Assembly: GCF_001983175.1 (NCBI RefSeq)
Contig: NZ_MNPW01000012.1
Location: forward strand, 178,074 to 242,073
From: Pseudomonas cedrina subsp. cedrina
GTDB taxonomy: Bacteria; Pseudomonadota; Gammaproteobacteria; Pseudomonadales; Pseudomonadaceae
Length of the DNA: 64,000 nt
Reading direction: 5' to 3'
The notes beneath the pieces were generated by a model that had not been told where the DNA came from, did not search any database, and saw only the letters and a list, made by a program, of their open reading frames with translations. The translations under genes were made by a program, and so were the position numbers. This document shows, one piece after another, positions 16,536-26,223 of the stretch. The stretch's first letter is position 1; every line of letters starts with the position of its first letter.

Positions 16536-17990
16536 TCAGGCGGGCAGCAGCACGGTGATCACTTTCTCCTCGGTGTAGGCCAGCGCGCCGCCAAGCCCGC
16601 CTTCACGGCCAATGCCGCTGGCCTTGACGCCACCCCATGGCAGGTTGGCATCCAGCGGACTCCAGCAGTTGACGCCAATGGCACCAGCCTTTACGGCCGC
16701 AGCCACGCGGTGCGCGCGCGCCAGGTCGGTGGTCCACACTGTGGCTGCCAGACCGTAGGCAGAGTCGTTGGCCAGTGCCACGGCCTCTTCTTCGCTATCA
16801 AATGTGATCACCGTACCGACGGGGCCGAAGATCTCGTCCTGGGCGATCGCCATGTCATTGCGGGCGTCGGCAAAAATCGTCGGGCGTACGAACCAGCCCT
16901 GGTCAGGGGTTGATACGCCGCCGGCCAGCAGCGAGGCGCCCTGGTCGATGCCCAGCTGGATGTAACGGTTGACGCGATCGAATTGCGCTTTCTTGGCCAC
17001 CGGCCCCATCTGCACGTCAGGCTGGCGAGGGTCGCCGACCTTGACCGCGCGCGCGGCGTCGGCCAGTGCACCAGCGAATCTCTCGGCGAGGCTGCGCTGG
17101 ACCAGGATGCGCGAGCCGGCGGCACAGATCTGCCCCTGGTTGGCGAACAGGCCCAGGGTGCAGCCGAACAGCGCTTCATCGAAGGGCGCATCGTCGAACA
17201 CGATCTGCGGGCTCTTGCCGCCCAGTTCCAGTGCCACGCGCTTGAACAGCACACCCGCGGTGCGCTGGATCTCACGCCCAGCCTCGGGACTGCCGGTGAA
17301 ACTGATCTTGGCCACATGCGGGTGTTCGCATAAGGCGCGGCCCACCTGCGCACCGTAACCGGTGACCACATTGATCACGCCGTCAGGAAAGCCCGCTTCC
17401 TGCGCCAGCGCCGCCAGATGCAGGGCCGATTGCGGGGTTTCTTCCGAGGGTTTGATAACGACGGTGCAGCCTGCCGACAGCAATGCGGCGAGCTTCCACA
17501 CAGTGATCATCAGCGGTGAGTTCCACGGCACGATGGCGCCCACGACGCCCACTGGCTCGCGTACGGTGTACGAGAGGGTCTTGCGACCGAAGTAGCCGCC
17601 GGTGGGAATGGTGCGTCCTTCAAGCTGGTTGGCCCAGCCGGCGGCGGCGCGCAGGTTGGCGATGGCGTTGGGCAGGTCCATCCGGCGCGGTTCGAGCGGT
17701 GAACGGCCGATGGCGTCGGCGTCCATGTCGGCCAGTGATTCGCTGTCGCGCTCCACCAGGTCAGCGAGTTTGGATAACAGCCGGCCGCGCTGGGCGCCGT
17801 CAAGCCGGCTCCAGGCGCCACCTTCCAGCTGGGCGCGCGCCGCTGTCACGGCCCGGTCCACATCCTCGGCGGTGCCGCTTGCGCAACTGCCGTACACCTG
17901 TTCGGTCACGGGGTTGATAAGGGGGATGCGCGCGCCGTCGCTGGCTTCGAAGGACGCGCCCTGGATAAAGTGGTTCAAATGCTGAGTCAT
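16536..17990 (-). CDS. NAD(P)-dependent aldehyde dehydrogenase
   Basis: 484 residues. Complete ALDH set: IVPWNSPLMITVWK, SFTGSPEAG, LELGGKSP with the base Glu, NQGQICAAGSR with the catalytic Cys, and DEIFGPVGT. It follows the class III aminotransferase gene by 38 bp on the same strand, so transamination of an amine or omega-amino acid and oxidation of the resulting aldehyde are probably coupled. The start is uncertain: an ATG at 18002 would add MDIH. Neither has a strong ribosome binding site. The substrate is not predictable from sequence alone. Confidence 0.85.
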   Translation of the reverse strand: MTQHLNHFIQGASFEASDGARIPLINPVTEQVYGSCASGTAEDVDRAVTAARAQLEGGAWSRLDGAQRGRLLSKLADLVERDSESLADMDADAIGRSPLEPRRMDLPNAIANLRAAAGWANQLEGRTIPTGGYFGRKTLSYTVREPVGVVGAIVPWNSPLMITVWKLAALLSAGCTVVIKPSEETPQSALHLAALAQEAGFPDGVINVVTGYGAQVGRALCEHPHVAKISFTGSPEAGREIQRTAGVLFKRVALELGGKSPQIVFDDAPFDEALFGCTLGLFANQGQICAAGSRILVQRSLAERFAGALADAARAVKVGDPRQPDVQMGPVAKKAQFDRVNRYIQLGIDQGASLLAGGVSTPDQGWFVRPTIFADARNDMAIAQDEIFGPVGTVITFDSEEEAVALANDSAYGLAATVWTTDLARAHRVAAAVKAGAIGVNCWSPLDANLPWGGVKASGIGREGGLGGALAYTEEKVITVLLPA

Positions 17991-18028
17991 GTGGATGTCC
18001 ATGCGTGATGGGTCGGAGGCGACGGGCC

Positions 18029-19405
18029 TCATGCCTTGAGGGAAGCCAGGGCATCGCCGAAGATGTCCAGCGCCTTGAAGAACAGCGAGCGAGTGATCGT
18101 CAGCGAGGGCATCACACGCATCACGTTGCTGTAGCGCCCGCAGGGGATCATCAGTACGCCGTGGTTCATCAGGTAGCCCATGAGTTGGCCGATCTTGGCG
18201 CCCTCCAGCGGTGTCTTGGTGGCGGCGTCTTCCACCAGTTCGATACCGATCATCAAACCGCGGCCGCGGACTTCGCCGACGAACGGGCTGTTGAACCCAC
18301 GGATACGTTCCTGAGCTTCCAGGCCCAGGGTGTGGGCGCGACCGAGCAGGCCGAGTTCCGGGTCCTGCAAGATACTGATATTGGTCAACGCCACGGCCGC
18401 AGACAACGAGTTGGCGGCAAAGGTATTGGGCATCGAACCGTCGGGAATCTGGGCGGCGAGGTCCGAACGCATGATCAGCCCGGCCATCGGCAAGTCGCTG
18501 CCAATACCCTTGCCGAAGGTGAGCATGTCGGGTTTGACCCCGGAGTGTTCGACCGCCCACATCTTGCCGGTGCGGCCCGCACCGGACTGTACTTCGTCAA
18601 CGATCAGCAGCGCGCCGGCGCGGTCGCAGGCCTTGCGCAACAGTTGCAGGAACTCGGGGGAGGGCGGCACGTAGCCGCCTTCGCCCTGCACCGGTTCCAC
18701 AATCACGGCAGCCACGTCATCGGCGGCGGTGTAAGGACTGTTCAGCAGATAGTCCACATAGTCGCCGGCAATTTGCTCGGCACTTTTTTGCGTGGTATCG
18801 AAAGGAAAGCGGTAGGCGTATGGGTAGGGGGCGTGAATCACGCCGCCCATCATCGGCCCGTAGCCCTTGCGATAGGCTGTGCCGGTGGTCAGGGCGCCGG
18901 AGGCGTTCCACACGCCGTGGTAGCCGCCGTGGAAGGCGAGGATCTGGTGGCGTCCGGTGATGCGCTTGGCAAACTTGATCGCAGCTTCCAGCGCATCGCT
19001 GCCGCTTTGCGTGAAGAACGTGATGCAGTCGCCGCGCAGCCCGTCGGGCGCGATCTCGGACATCTTGGCGGCCAGTTCGGTGCGGCGGGTGCTGTTGATT
19101 TCCAGGGCGTGCATCAGCACTTCGGACTGTTCACGGATGGCTTGCACCACCTGTGGGTGGCAGCGACCGACGCTGCTCACGCCCACGCCCGCGGACAGGT
19201 CGATGAAGGTGTTGCCGTCGGGATCCTTGAAGGTCGCGCCGAACGCGCGGTCCATGGCGATAGGCATGCGGCCGCCGCCGCGCGCCATCGATTCGGTATT
19301 CGCCGACAACGCCAGGGCCTCGCGGGTCAGGGGGCCGGGCAGGGTGCTGGAAATAATGCGCGGGGCATCCGCGAAGTGCAGGGATTCTAGTGTGGACTCA
19401 ATCAT
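18029..19405 (-). CDS. Class III PLP-dependent aminotransferase (omega-amino acid / amine type)
   Basis: 458 residues. Fold-type I enzyme of the GabT/diaminobutyrate group: TFIDLSAGVGVSSVGRCHP, TQSGSDALEAAIKFA (phosphate-binding), FHGGYHG, the VEPVQGEGGY segment, LLIVDEVQSGAGRTG with the PLP-ring Asp, and LTFGKGIGSDLPM with the Schiff-base Lys. Such enzymes take the amino group from a terminal amine to a keto acid, leaving an aldehyde, which the downstream dehydrogenase can oxidise. Divergent from a FeaR-like regulator (19620), its likely controller. The substrate may be a diamine, amino acid or aryl-amine. Confidence 0.87.
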   Translation of the reverse strand: MIESTLESLHFADAPRIISSTLPGPLTREALALSANTESMARGGGRMPIAMDRAFGATFKDPDGNTFIDLSAGVGVSSVGRCHPQVVQAIREQSEVLMHALEINSTRRTELAAKMSEIAPDGLRGDCITFFTQSGSDALEAAIKFAKRITGRHQILAFHGGYHGVWNASGALTTGTAYRKGYGPMMGGVIHAPYPYAYRFPFDTTQKSAEQIAGDYVDYLLNSPYTAADDVAAVIVEPVQGEGGYVPPSPEFLQLLRKACDRAGALLIVDEVQSGAGRTGKMWAVEHSGVKPDMLTFGKGIGSDLPMAGLIMRSDLAAQIPDGSMPNTFAANSLSAAVALTNISILQDPELGLLGRAHTLGLEAQERIRGFNSPFVGEVRGRGLMIGIELVEDAATKTPLEGAKIGQLMGYLMNHGVLMIPCGRYSNVMRVMPSLTITRSLFFKALDIFGDALASLKA

Positions 19406-19619
19406 GACGCACTCTCTGGGGTAGCGGTTTCAGTGTGTGGATCATTCTCATGGAGTGTCCTTGACCGTTAGCCCGAATCGGCAAGTAGATGAATCGGCCC
19501 GTGCGCAGTTGTCGACAAAGAGGATGTTGAGAAGAAATTTCGCGGGGTTTGATCTTTGTGCGAATATCGCAAAGGAATGCGAACTAAAAACAAAAATTGG
19601 CAGAGGCTTTTCGCACATC

Positions 19620-20582
19620 ATGAGAAACCACCACATAAGCCATTTTCGCGATATCCATGTCCATGCGGCCACCGTCCAGGAGTGGAACCAGGATTACAGC
19701 CAGTTAACCGCCGGCCTGGCCGAGAGTTCGCTGATGCAGCTGACCACTGCGCGTTGCCACGTTTTCCGCGAGCAGATCAACCAGAGGGTGGTGCAGCGCG
19801 GTGTGGCGCCGCGCGGCAAGATGTGCTTCGCCGTGCCGATCAGCGTGCCGGGTTCGACGCGCATGCAGGGGCGCGAAGTGGATGACAGCAGCCTGTTCTT
19901 TCTGCAGGGGGGCGAGGAGTTCATGTTCCATATGCCGATGGGCATGGAGCTGCTGTCCATCACCTTCGAGCGCGAATGGTTCGAGCAGGCGCTGGCGCAA
20001 ACGGCGTCGGCCAGTGAGATCAGTCGGTTGCTGCGCCAGCCAGTGATCCGCGTGTCCGCCCAGCGCTTCACCCAGGCTCGGCTTCGATTGCTCGCGGTGC
20101 TTTCCCTGGCTGAGGTCGACGACGAGCTCGACAGCGTGCGCGAGCAGGGGCTGGAACGGGCCTTGCTCGGTGAGTTGTTGCAATTGCTCACCGACCCGGC
20201 TTGCGACAAGCAGCAACGCAGTCCGAGTTCCACGCGCAGCTTCATTGTCGAGAAATGCCACCGGCTGACGACTGCCGAAATGATCAACGTGCCCAGCGTT
20301 AACGAGTTGTGCCAACGCCTGCAGGTGAGTCGGCGCACCGTGCAAAACAGTTTCCGCTCGGTGGCCGAGACCACGCCGCTGAACTACTTGCGCTCGGTCC
20401 GGCTCAACGGTGTGCGCCGCACCCTGATGTGTACCCTCGCGTCCCACCTCTCGATTGGTGATGTCGCCGCTCAATGGGGTTTCTACCACCTCAGCCATTT
20501 TGCCGAGGAGTACCAGGCGCTGTTTGCAGAGTTACCCTCCCATACCCCTCGCGCCTCCATCCCCGTCTGCGCACGCGCCTGA
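19620..20582 (+). CDS. AraC-family regulator, FeaR/EutR-like
   Basis: 320 residues from the ATG at 19620. N-terminal sensing region with VQEWNQDYSQLTAGL and RVVQRGVAPRGKMCFAVP; C-terminal HTH with SVNELCQRLQVSRRTVQNSF and GDVAAQWGFYHLSHFAEEYQ. It shares this architecture with the regulators at 11063 and 37260. Divergent from the aminotransferase-ALDH operon. The 214-bp intergenic DNA is noticeably A-rich just before the ATG. Upstream in-frame methionine and leucine codons exist, but the region before 19620 looks like leader DNA, not protein. Confidence 0.8.
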   Translation: MRNHHISHFRDIHVHAATVQEWNQDYSQLTAGLAESSLMQLTTARCHVFREQINQRVVQRGVAPRGKMCFAVPISVPGSTRMQGREVDDSSLFFLQGGEEFMFHMPMGMELLSITFEREWFEQALAQTASASEISRLLRQPVIRVSAQRFTQARLRLLAVLSLAEVDDELDSVREQGLERALLGELLQLLTDPACDKQQRSPSSTRSFIVEKCHRLTTAEMINVPSVNELCQRLQVSRRTVQNSFRSVAETTPLNYLRSVRLNGVRRTLMCTLASHLSIGDVAAQWGFYHLSHFAEEYQALFAELPSHTPRASIPVCARA

Positions 20583-20648
20583 AGGCCTGCATGGCGGCGC
20601 CACGTAGCGCACGCCTGGCCGCGCAATGCGGGCGATACCCGCCATGCC

Positions 20649-22787
20649 CTAAGCGCGGAACTGGTCCATCAGCTTCATTTGCTGGTTGGCCCGTTCGTTG
20701 AGCTGACTGCTGATCTGCGCCGACTCGGCGGCCTGTTCAGTCAGTGTCTCGGTCACGCCGCGGATGGTCGACACGTTGCGATTGACCTCCTCGGCCACCG
20801 CGCTCTGCTCTTCCGCCGCGCTTGCAATCTGCAGGTTCATGTCATTGATCACCGTAACCGCGTCGCTGATCTTACCGAGCGCCTCTACGGCCTGATGGAT
20901 CTGGCTGGCGTTGCTCTGGGCCTGGGTCTGGCTTGAGTGCATGGTTGCCACTACGCCACGCGTGCTGGTCTGGATACGCTCGATCACCAGGCGAATTTCC
21001 TCTACCGAATCCTGGGTGCGCTTGGCAAGGTTGCGGACTTCGTCGGCAACCACCGCGAAACCTCGGCCGCTTTCCCCGGCCCGCGCGGCTTCGATCGCAG
21101 CGTTGAGGGCGAGCAGGTTGGTCTGTTCGGCGATGCTGCGGATCACCTCCAGCACCGAGCCGATCTGTTCGCTGTTGACCGCCAGCGCTTCGACCTCCGT
21201 CACGGCCTTGCTGACTTCGCTGACCAGCGCATTGATGTCACGGGTGCTTCGCTCGATGATGGTGATGCCTTCCCTGGACGCCTGGTCTGCGCCCCGGGCC
21301 GCCATCGCTGCGCTTGATGCACTGTTGGCGACTTCGTGGGCTGTGGCGCTCATCTCGTTGGAAGCCGTTGCCAATTGATCGATCTCGCGAAATTGCACCT
21401 GCATCCCTTCGCTGGTCTGGCGCGCGATGTGCGAAGACTGGTCGGCGGTGCCGCGCGCAGCGGTGATGCTCTGCTTGAGTTGCGCAATGGTGGGTTGCAG
21501 TTTGTCGAGAAACCGGTTGAACCCGTTCACCAGCTCGCCCAGTTCATCTTTCTTGCGGTAATCCAGCCGTTGCGTCAGGTCGCCGTCGCCGCTGGCAATC
21601 GCCTTGAGCATCCGAGCGACACTGTTGATCGGGCGTGTCACACCGGAGGCGGTGAACCAGATGAGTAGCAAGCCCAACAGCCCTGCGCCGACGGCGACCA
21701 ACAGCGACTCCAGTGTGTCGCGGGTTTGTGTCTGGTCAAGCAAGGCCTGAAGCTTCATTGAGTCTGCCAACAGGACGCCCTTTGGCAGGTCGATAGCCAC
21801 TCCCCAGGCCGCCGCTTCGGGCATGGGCGCAACGGGGTAGACCGCGCGAATCAGTTCATTACGTGCCAGCACTACTGGCTTTTGTTGCTTCAATGCCGTG
21901 AGCACCGCCTTGCCTTCCTCTGCCAAAGGAACGCTGATGTCTTTGCCGATCTGGCTCGCGTCCGCGCTGTAAGCGGCAAGTACACCACTGTCGGAAACAA
22001 TCAGCATGCGCCCTGAACCATTGAACAGCGTACGTTGAGCATCGCTCGCGGCAGCTTGCAGAGCGCCGAGCGCGAGGTCGACCCCGAGGGTGCCGACGAC
22101 CTTGCCATCGGCGATCAGAGGCATCGACAGCGTGGTCATCAGTTGAACCTGGCCGGCCTGGGTGTCTGCGTAGGGTGCCATCAGGCAGGTGCGTCGCGTG
22201 TCTCGCGGGCAGGTGTACCAACTGTTGTAAGGCGTACCGCTGATGCTCAGTTCGGTTTTCTGCAAGTCGCCTTCAGGGATCAGAATATTCATCGCTGCGC
22301 CTGCGCCGCGATTCCAGGCGCTGGCAAACCGTCCGGTTTCGTTGGAGGCGCGTGCGGCGTCGTTGGCGAACTCACGGTCTTTTCCATCCAGTGCATCCGG
22401 TTCGTAAACCAGCCAAAGCCCCAGAACCTGCGGGTTGCGTTCGAACGTCGTCTTGAGTGCCAGGTTAAGTTCTTCACGCAATGTAGCGGCCGCCAACCCC
22501 CGCTGGGGGGCCATGGTGCGTAGGTTGGCCGCCTGGTCGGAAAAAGCGCTGATGATCTGCAGGCTGTTGCCGAAGACGCTTTGCAGGTTCGTCGCCTGCT
22601 CCGCGGCCCTGGCCAGCAGCAGGGTTTCGCCACTTTGGGTCAGCATCCTGCTGCTCGAGGTGCTGATCAACCGGTTGTTCTGGTTGCCCTGGTAGAGATT
22701 CATGCCGACGATCAGGCCGATCACGCCAAGCAGGCACAAACCGGACAAGAGGACGATTTTCAAGCGGATGGAAAGGGCGTCGAGCAT
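20649..22787 (-). CDS. Methyl-accepting chemotaxis protein with periplasmic dCache-type sensor
   Basis: 712 residues. A short N-terminal membrane span (residues about 8-28), a large periplasmic sensor (about 30-355) with paired Cache features (VLGLWLVYEPDALDGKD, GTPYNSWYTCPRD, MTTLSMPLIADGKVVGTLGVDL), a second span near 363-380, HAMP, and a signalling coiled coil with the invariant hairpin EQTNLLALNAAIEAARAGE. It directs swimming toward a ligand bound outside. Its size and Cache sequence recall the polyamine/histamine receptors McpU/TlpQ, which would suit the amine-catabolic neighbours, but I cannot verify the ligand pocket. Single-gene unit. Confidence 0.88.
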   Translation of the reverse strand: MLDALSIRLKIVLLSGLCLLGVIGLIVGMNLYQGNQNNRLISTSSSRMLTQSGETLLLARAAEQATNLQSVFGNSLQIISAFSDQAANLRTMAPQRGLAAATLREELNLALKTTFERNPQVLGLWLVYEPDALDGKDREFANDAARASNETGRFASAWNRGAGAAMNILIPEGDLQKTELSISGTPYNSWYTCPRDTRRTCLMAPYADTQAGQVQLMTTLSMPLIADGKVVGTLGVDLALGALQAAASDAQRTLFNGSGRMLIVSDSGVLAAYSADASQIGKDISVPLAEEGKAVLTALKQQKPVVLARNELIRAVYPVAPMPEAAAWGVAIDLPKGVLLADSMKLQALLDQTQTRDTLESLLVAVGAGLLGLLLIWFTASGVTRPINSVARMLKAIASGDGDLTQRLDYRKKDELGELVNGFNRFLDKLQPTIAQLKQSITAARGTADQSSHIARQTSEGMQVQFREIDQLATASNEMSATAHEVANSASSAAMAARGADQASREGITIIERSTRDINALVSEVSKAVTEVEALAVNSEQIGSVLEVIRSIAEQTNLLALNAAIEAARAGESGRGFAVVADEVRNLAKRTQDSVEEIRLVIERIQTSTRGVVATMHSSQTQAQSNASQIHQAVEALGKISDAVTVINDMNLQIASAAEEQSAVAEEVNRNVSTIRGVTETLTEQAAESAQISSQLNERANQQMKLMDQFRA

Positions 22788-23171
22788 TGGGCTATCTCAC
22801 AGATGAACAGCGTGTTGATCGATCATCGGTTGGTTTGGGGCCACCGATTTTTTATTGGAGGTGTCATGACAAAAGCTTGCGCGAGTATGACCAGCAGCGC
22901 GAAAGGGCATGGCTGGCAGCCGGGAACAGGGCTGACCTAGCATGCCTGACTGCGCAAGCGCCTCGTTATCCCAAATCGGCCAGGAGGGTAGGAACCGGTC
23001 GGTTTGGTGCGATGCCGGCGATGTTACCGATTTGGGATAGCGAGTTGTTCGTGGGCGGGCATAGGATCGAATACGGCGTGCAATCTCAAGAATAAAAGCG
23101 CTACCTGGTACCGATAGAGTCTTGATCGGACCAGCCCACCAGCGACTGCCTCATACAATAAGGTCAAGAAC
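22788..23171. other. 384-bp gene-free stretch before the permease, with a long inverted repeat
   Basis: Holds the promoters of the chemoreceptor (left) and permease (right). A perfect 13-bp inverted repeat TATCCCAAATCGG (22967-22979) and its complement (23027-23039) enclose 47 bp, inside which AACCG-gt-CGGTT forms a smaller palindrome. This may be an operator pair that permits DNA looping, or an RNA structure in the leader. A 24-codon frame at 22866-22940 after GGAGG is present but not convincing as a gene. Confidence 0.5.
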
Positions 23172-24620
23172 ATGAGTCTATCTATCCCGGTCAACAGCTC
23201 CACGGAGCTCAAGCGTGGCGCCTTGGGTGTCGGCTTTATCATCTTCTTCGTGATTTCGGCGGCGAGCCCACTCAGTGTCATCGCCGGTGGCTTCCCGATT
23301 GGCATCATGCTGGGCAACGGTGCCGGCACCCCGGCGTTGCTGTTGCTGGCGTTGTTGGTGCTGGTAGCGTTCTCGGTCGGCTACACCACCATGGCTCGCC
23401 ACGTTACCAACGCCGGTGGTTTCTACGCCTTTACCTCACGTGGTTTGGGCGGGCTGGCCGGAGGCGCGGCGGGCGTGTTGGCGATGTTTGCCTATAACAT
23501 CCTGCAAGTTGGCCTCTACGGGATGTTCGGCGGCGTGGTCAGTGGCACCATGGAGAGCGTGTACGGCTTGGTGTTGCCGTGGTGGTCCTACTCGCTGATG
23601 GCGATGGTCAGCATCGCGATCCTCGGCTATCGCAAGATCGATCTGTCGGCCCGCGTATTGTCGGTGGTGGTGATTGCCGAATACCTGGCGATCCTGACCC
23701 TGGATATTGCGATTCTCAAGAGCGGCGGCGACAGCGGTGTCAATCTCGACTCGTTCAGCAGCCAGCATGTGCTCAGCGGTACCCCGTCGATCGGCCTGCT
23801 GTTCTGCTTCGCGGCGTTTATCGGCTTCGAGGCCACTACGATCTACGGCGAAGAAGCGAAAAACCCGCACCGCACCATTCCGATTGCCACCTACAGTTCC
23901 GTGCTGTTGATCGGCGGGTTCTACGCGCTGTCAGTCTGGTCGATGGTGGTGGGGGTAGGCGCGGATAAAATCGTGCCGATGCTGCAGGCCTTGCAGGACC
24001 CGACCACCTTTATCTACGGCATGTCGGACCACTTTGTCGGCCCATATCTGACGCAAATCATCCGGGTGCTGTTCATGGTCAGCATCTACGCCGGGCTGCT
24101 GGCGTTTCATAACGCCGCGGCGCGCTATTTCTATGCCATCGGGCGAGACGGTCTGCTGCACAGTTTGTTGGGCACCACCCACCGTGTGCATCAAAGCCCG
24201 CATATGGGTTCGGCGTTGCAAAGTCTGATCGCCGCGGTTGTGGTGCTGATCTTCGCCGCCATGGATGCGGATCCGATCCTGCAGCTGTTCGCCTGGTTCT
24301 CCAACCTTGCCACGCTGTGCGTCATTTTGCTCATGGCGATGACTTCGATTTCCGTGTGCGTGTATTTCCACCGGCACCCTGAACTCAATGTCGGCCTCTG
24401 GCGGGGGCGCATTCTGCCGGTTTTCTCCTGCCTGGCCTTGCTGATGGTGCTGCTGCTGGCGGTCGTGCATTTCGATGTGCTCACCGGCGCCAGCCAGCTC
24501 TTGTCCTACGCCTTGTGTGCCGTCATTCCAGCGGCGCTGCTGGGCGGCGTTTTTCTCGCCGCGCGACTGCGCAAGGTTTCGCCGCAGCGCTTTCTGGCGC
24601 TGGGCAGCCACAAGCTCTAA
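23172..24620 (+). CDS. APC-superfamily amino acid / amine permease
   Basis: 482 residues with about twelve to fourteen hydrophobic spans. The first span carries the APC signature (GVGFIIFFVISAASPLSVIAGG) and span 6 the FAAFIGFEATTIYGEEAKNP motif with the conserved Phe-Glu pair. It imports an amino acid or amine with a cation. First of three co-directional genes (permease, aldehyde dehydrogenase, outer-membrane barrel) separated by about 90 bp each, so it should bring in the compound whose aldehyde the next enzyme oxidises. The specific substrate is unknown. Confidence 0.85.
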   Translation: MSLSIPVNSSTELKRGALGVGFIIFFVISAASPLSVIAGGFPIGIMLGNGAGTPALLLLALLVLVAFSVGYTTMARHVTNAGGFYAFTSRGLGGLAGGAAGVLAMFAYNILQVGLYGMFGGVVSGTMESVYGLVLPWWSYSLMAMVSIAILGYRKIDLSARVLSVVVIAEYLAILTLDIAILKSGGDSGVNLDSFSSQHVLSGTPSIGLLFCFAAFIGFEATTIYGEEAKNPHRTIPIATYSSVLLIGGFYALSVWSMVVGVGADKIVPMLQALQDPTTFIYGMSDHFVGPYLTQIIRVLFMVSIYAGLLAFHNAAARYFYAIGRDGLLHSLLGTTHRVHQSPHMGSALQSLIAAVVVLIFAAMDADPILQLFAWFSNLATLCVILLMAMTSISVCVYFHRHPELNVGLWRGRILPVFSCLALLMVLLLAVVHFDVLTGASQLLSYALCAVIPAALLGGVFLAARLRKVSPQRFLALGSHKL

Positions 24621-24710
24621 CACATTGAGCGATACCGCCCCACTGCACCCAACTGACTGTTCGCTTGCCGGTGTCCGGCAAGGCTTGCCAGCGTTAAAGG
24701 AAGATGACAC

Positions 24711-26132
24711 ATGCACCACTACAAGATGCTTATCAATGGGGTTCAGGTTGCCGGTGAAAACGGGCAGTTCGAGGTGATCAATCCGGCCACCGGCGCCGCA
24801 TTCGCCCAATGCCCGGCCGGCTCGCTGGCTCAATTGGACGATGCGGTGGCCGCCGCCCAGGCGGCGTTCAAGGGGTGGCGTCACGTCTCGCACGCTCAGC
24901 GTTGCGAGCGTCTGTTGGCGATAGCCGAGGGTATCGAGCAGGGCGCCGATGAATTGGCCCGATTGATCGTGCAGGAACAAGGTAAGCCGCTGGAACTGGC
25001 ATTTTCCGAAGTCATGGGCGCCGCCGCCTGGACCCGCTATGCCGCCGAACAGCACATTGGCGTGGAGCTGGTGGAAGAAACCCCAACCCAGCGCATTGAG
25101 CTGCACCGCAAACCTTTGGGCGTGGTGGCTTCCATTACGCCATGGAACTGGCCGTTCATGATTGCCGTGTGGCACATCATGCCGGCGCTGCGGGCCGGCA
25201 ACTGCGTGATCAGCAAACCGTCGAGCCTGACGCCGCTGAGTACCCTGCGCCTGGTGGAAATCATCGCGCGGCATGTGCCCAACGGTGTGATCAACTGCGT
25301 GACCGGCGAGCAGGGGTTCGGCAGCGCGATCACCTCGCACCCGGGGATCCAGAAGATTGTCTTCACCGGTTCCACCGCCACTGGCCAAAGCGTGATGCGC
25401 GGCGCGGCCACCAATCTCAAGCGCCTGACCCTTGAACTGGGGGGCAATGATGCCGCGATCGTATTGCCCGGCACGTCGGTGGAGGAGGTGGCCGAGGAGA
25501 TTTTCCAGGCCGCTTTCCTCAACATGGGCCAGACCTGCGCTGCCCTCAAGCGGTTGTACATTCACGAATCCCAGTACCAGGCCTTTGCCGATGCGCTGAC
25601 GCTGATCGCCGAACGCCAGGTGGTGGGCGATGGCCTGGAGCCTGGCGTCAACTTCGGGCCGGTGCAGAACCTGGATCAATTGCAACTGGTTGAAGCCTTG
25701 GTCGCCGATGCACGGGCGCAGGGCGCACGGGTGTTGTGCGGCGGCGCACGCCTGGACCGTCCTGGGTTCTTTTACCCACCTACGTTGGTCGCGGATGTGA
25801 CCGATGGGCAGCGTCTGGTGGACGAGGAACAATTCGGACCGGTGTTGCCGCTGATCGCTTACAGCGACGTCGAGGATGTGCTGCGGCGTGCCAACGCCGG
25901 TGACATGGGGCTGGGCGGCTCGGTATGGGGGCCGGATGTCGAACAGGCCCAGGCGTTGGCCAGTCGCTTGGAAAGCGGCGTGGCCTGGGTCAACTGTCAT
26001 GCCCGAATCCAGCCGAACACACCGTTCGGCGGCAGCAAGATGTCCGGATTCGGCGTCGAGTTCGGCCTTGAAGGTCTGTTGGAATTCACCGGCCAGCAAT
26101 TGCTGTTCGTCAATAAGCGCGCCGGCGAATAA
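24711..26132 (+). CDS. NAD(P)-dependent aldehyde dehydrogenase
   Basis: 473 residues. ALDH landmarks: SITPWNWPFMIAVWH, VFTGSTATGQ, LELGGNDAAIV with the base Glu, and NMGQTCAALKRLYI with the catalytic Cys. The LELGGNDA and CAALKR variants set it apart from the other four dehydrogenases of the window and fit the group that includes coniferyl/phenylacetaldehyde-type enzymes. The ATG at 24711 lies after AAAGGAAGATGACAC. Middle gene between a permease and an outer-membrane barrel. Function in amine or amino-acid-derived aldehyde oxidation is inferred. Confidence 0.85.
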   Translation: MHHYKMLINGVQVAGENGQFEVINPATGAAFAQCPAGSLAQLDDAVAAAQAAFKGWRHVSHAQRCERLLAIAEGIEQGADELARLIVQEQGKPLELAFSEVMGAAAWTRYAAEQHIGVELVEETPTQRIELHRKPLGVVASITPWNWPFMIAVWHIMPALRAGNCVISKPSSLTPLSTLRLVEIIARHVPNGVINCVTGEQGFGSAITSHPGIQKIVFTGSTATGQSVMRGAATNLKRLTLELGGNDAAIVLPGTSVEEVAEEIFQAAFLNMGQTCAALKRLYIHESQYQAFADALTLIAERQVVGDGLEPGVNFGPVQNLDQLQLVEALVADARAQGARVLCGGARLDRPGFFYPPTLVADVTDGQRLVDEEQFGPVLPLIAYSDVEDVLRRANAGDMGLGGSVWGPDVEQAQALASRLESGVAWVNCHARIQPNTPFGGSKMSGFGVEFGLEGLLEFTGQQLLFVNKRAGE

Positions 26133-26223
26133 CGCCTCGACGAACCAGGTGCAGCGCGGCTGCGCCCCTGTAATGCCAATACCTGAGACAGCCTTTAAAG
26201 GCGCACTTCAAGGAGCTTCGATC

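Noticed and set aside
19550..19585. Palindrome-like TTTGTGCGA-atat-CGCAAAG before the regulator at 19620
   Set aside because: Arms are offset by a base and it occurs only once; not strong enough to call an operator.
22866..22940. 24-codon frame after GGAGG upstream of the permease, possible leader peptide
   Set aside because: Good ribosome binding site but no run of regulatory codons and no attenuator hairpin directly after it.
23931..26099. 722-codon open frame on the minus strand opposite the permease and aldehyde dehydrogenase genes
   Set aside because: Product is rich in His, Gln, Arg and Gly with no domain pattern, as expected for the antisense of GC-rich genes whose sense frames have full family motifs.
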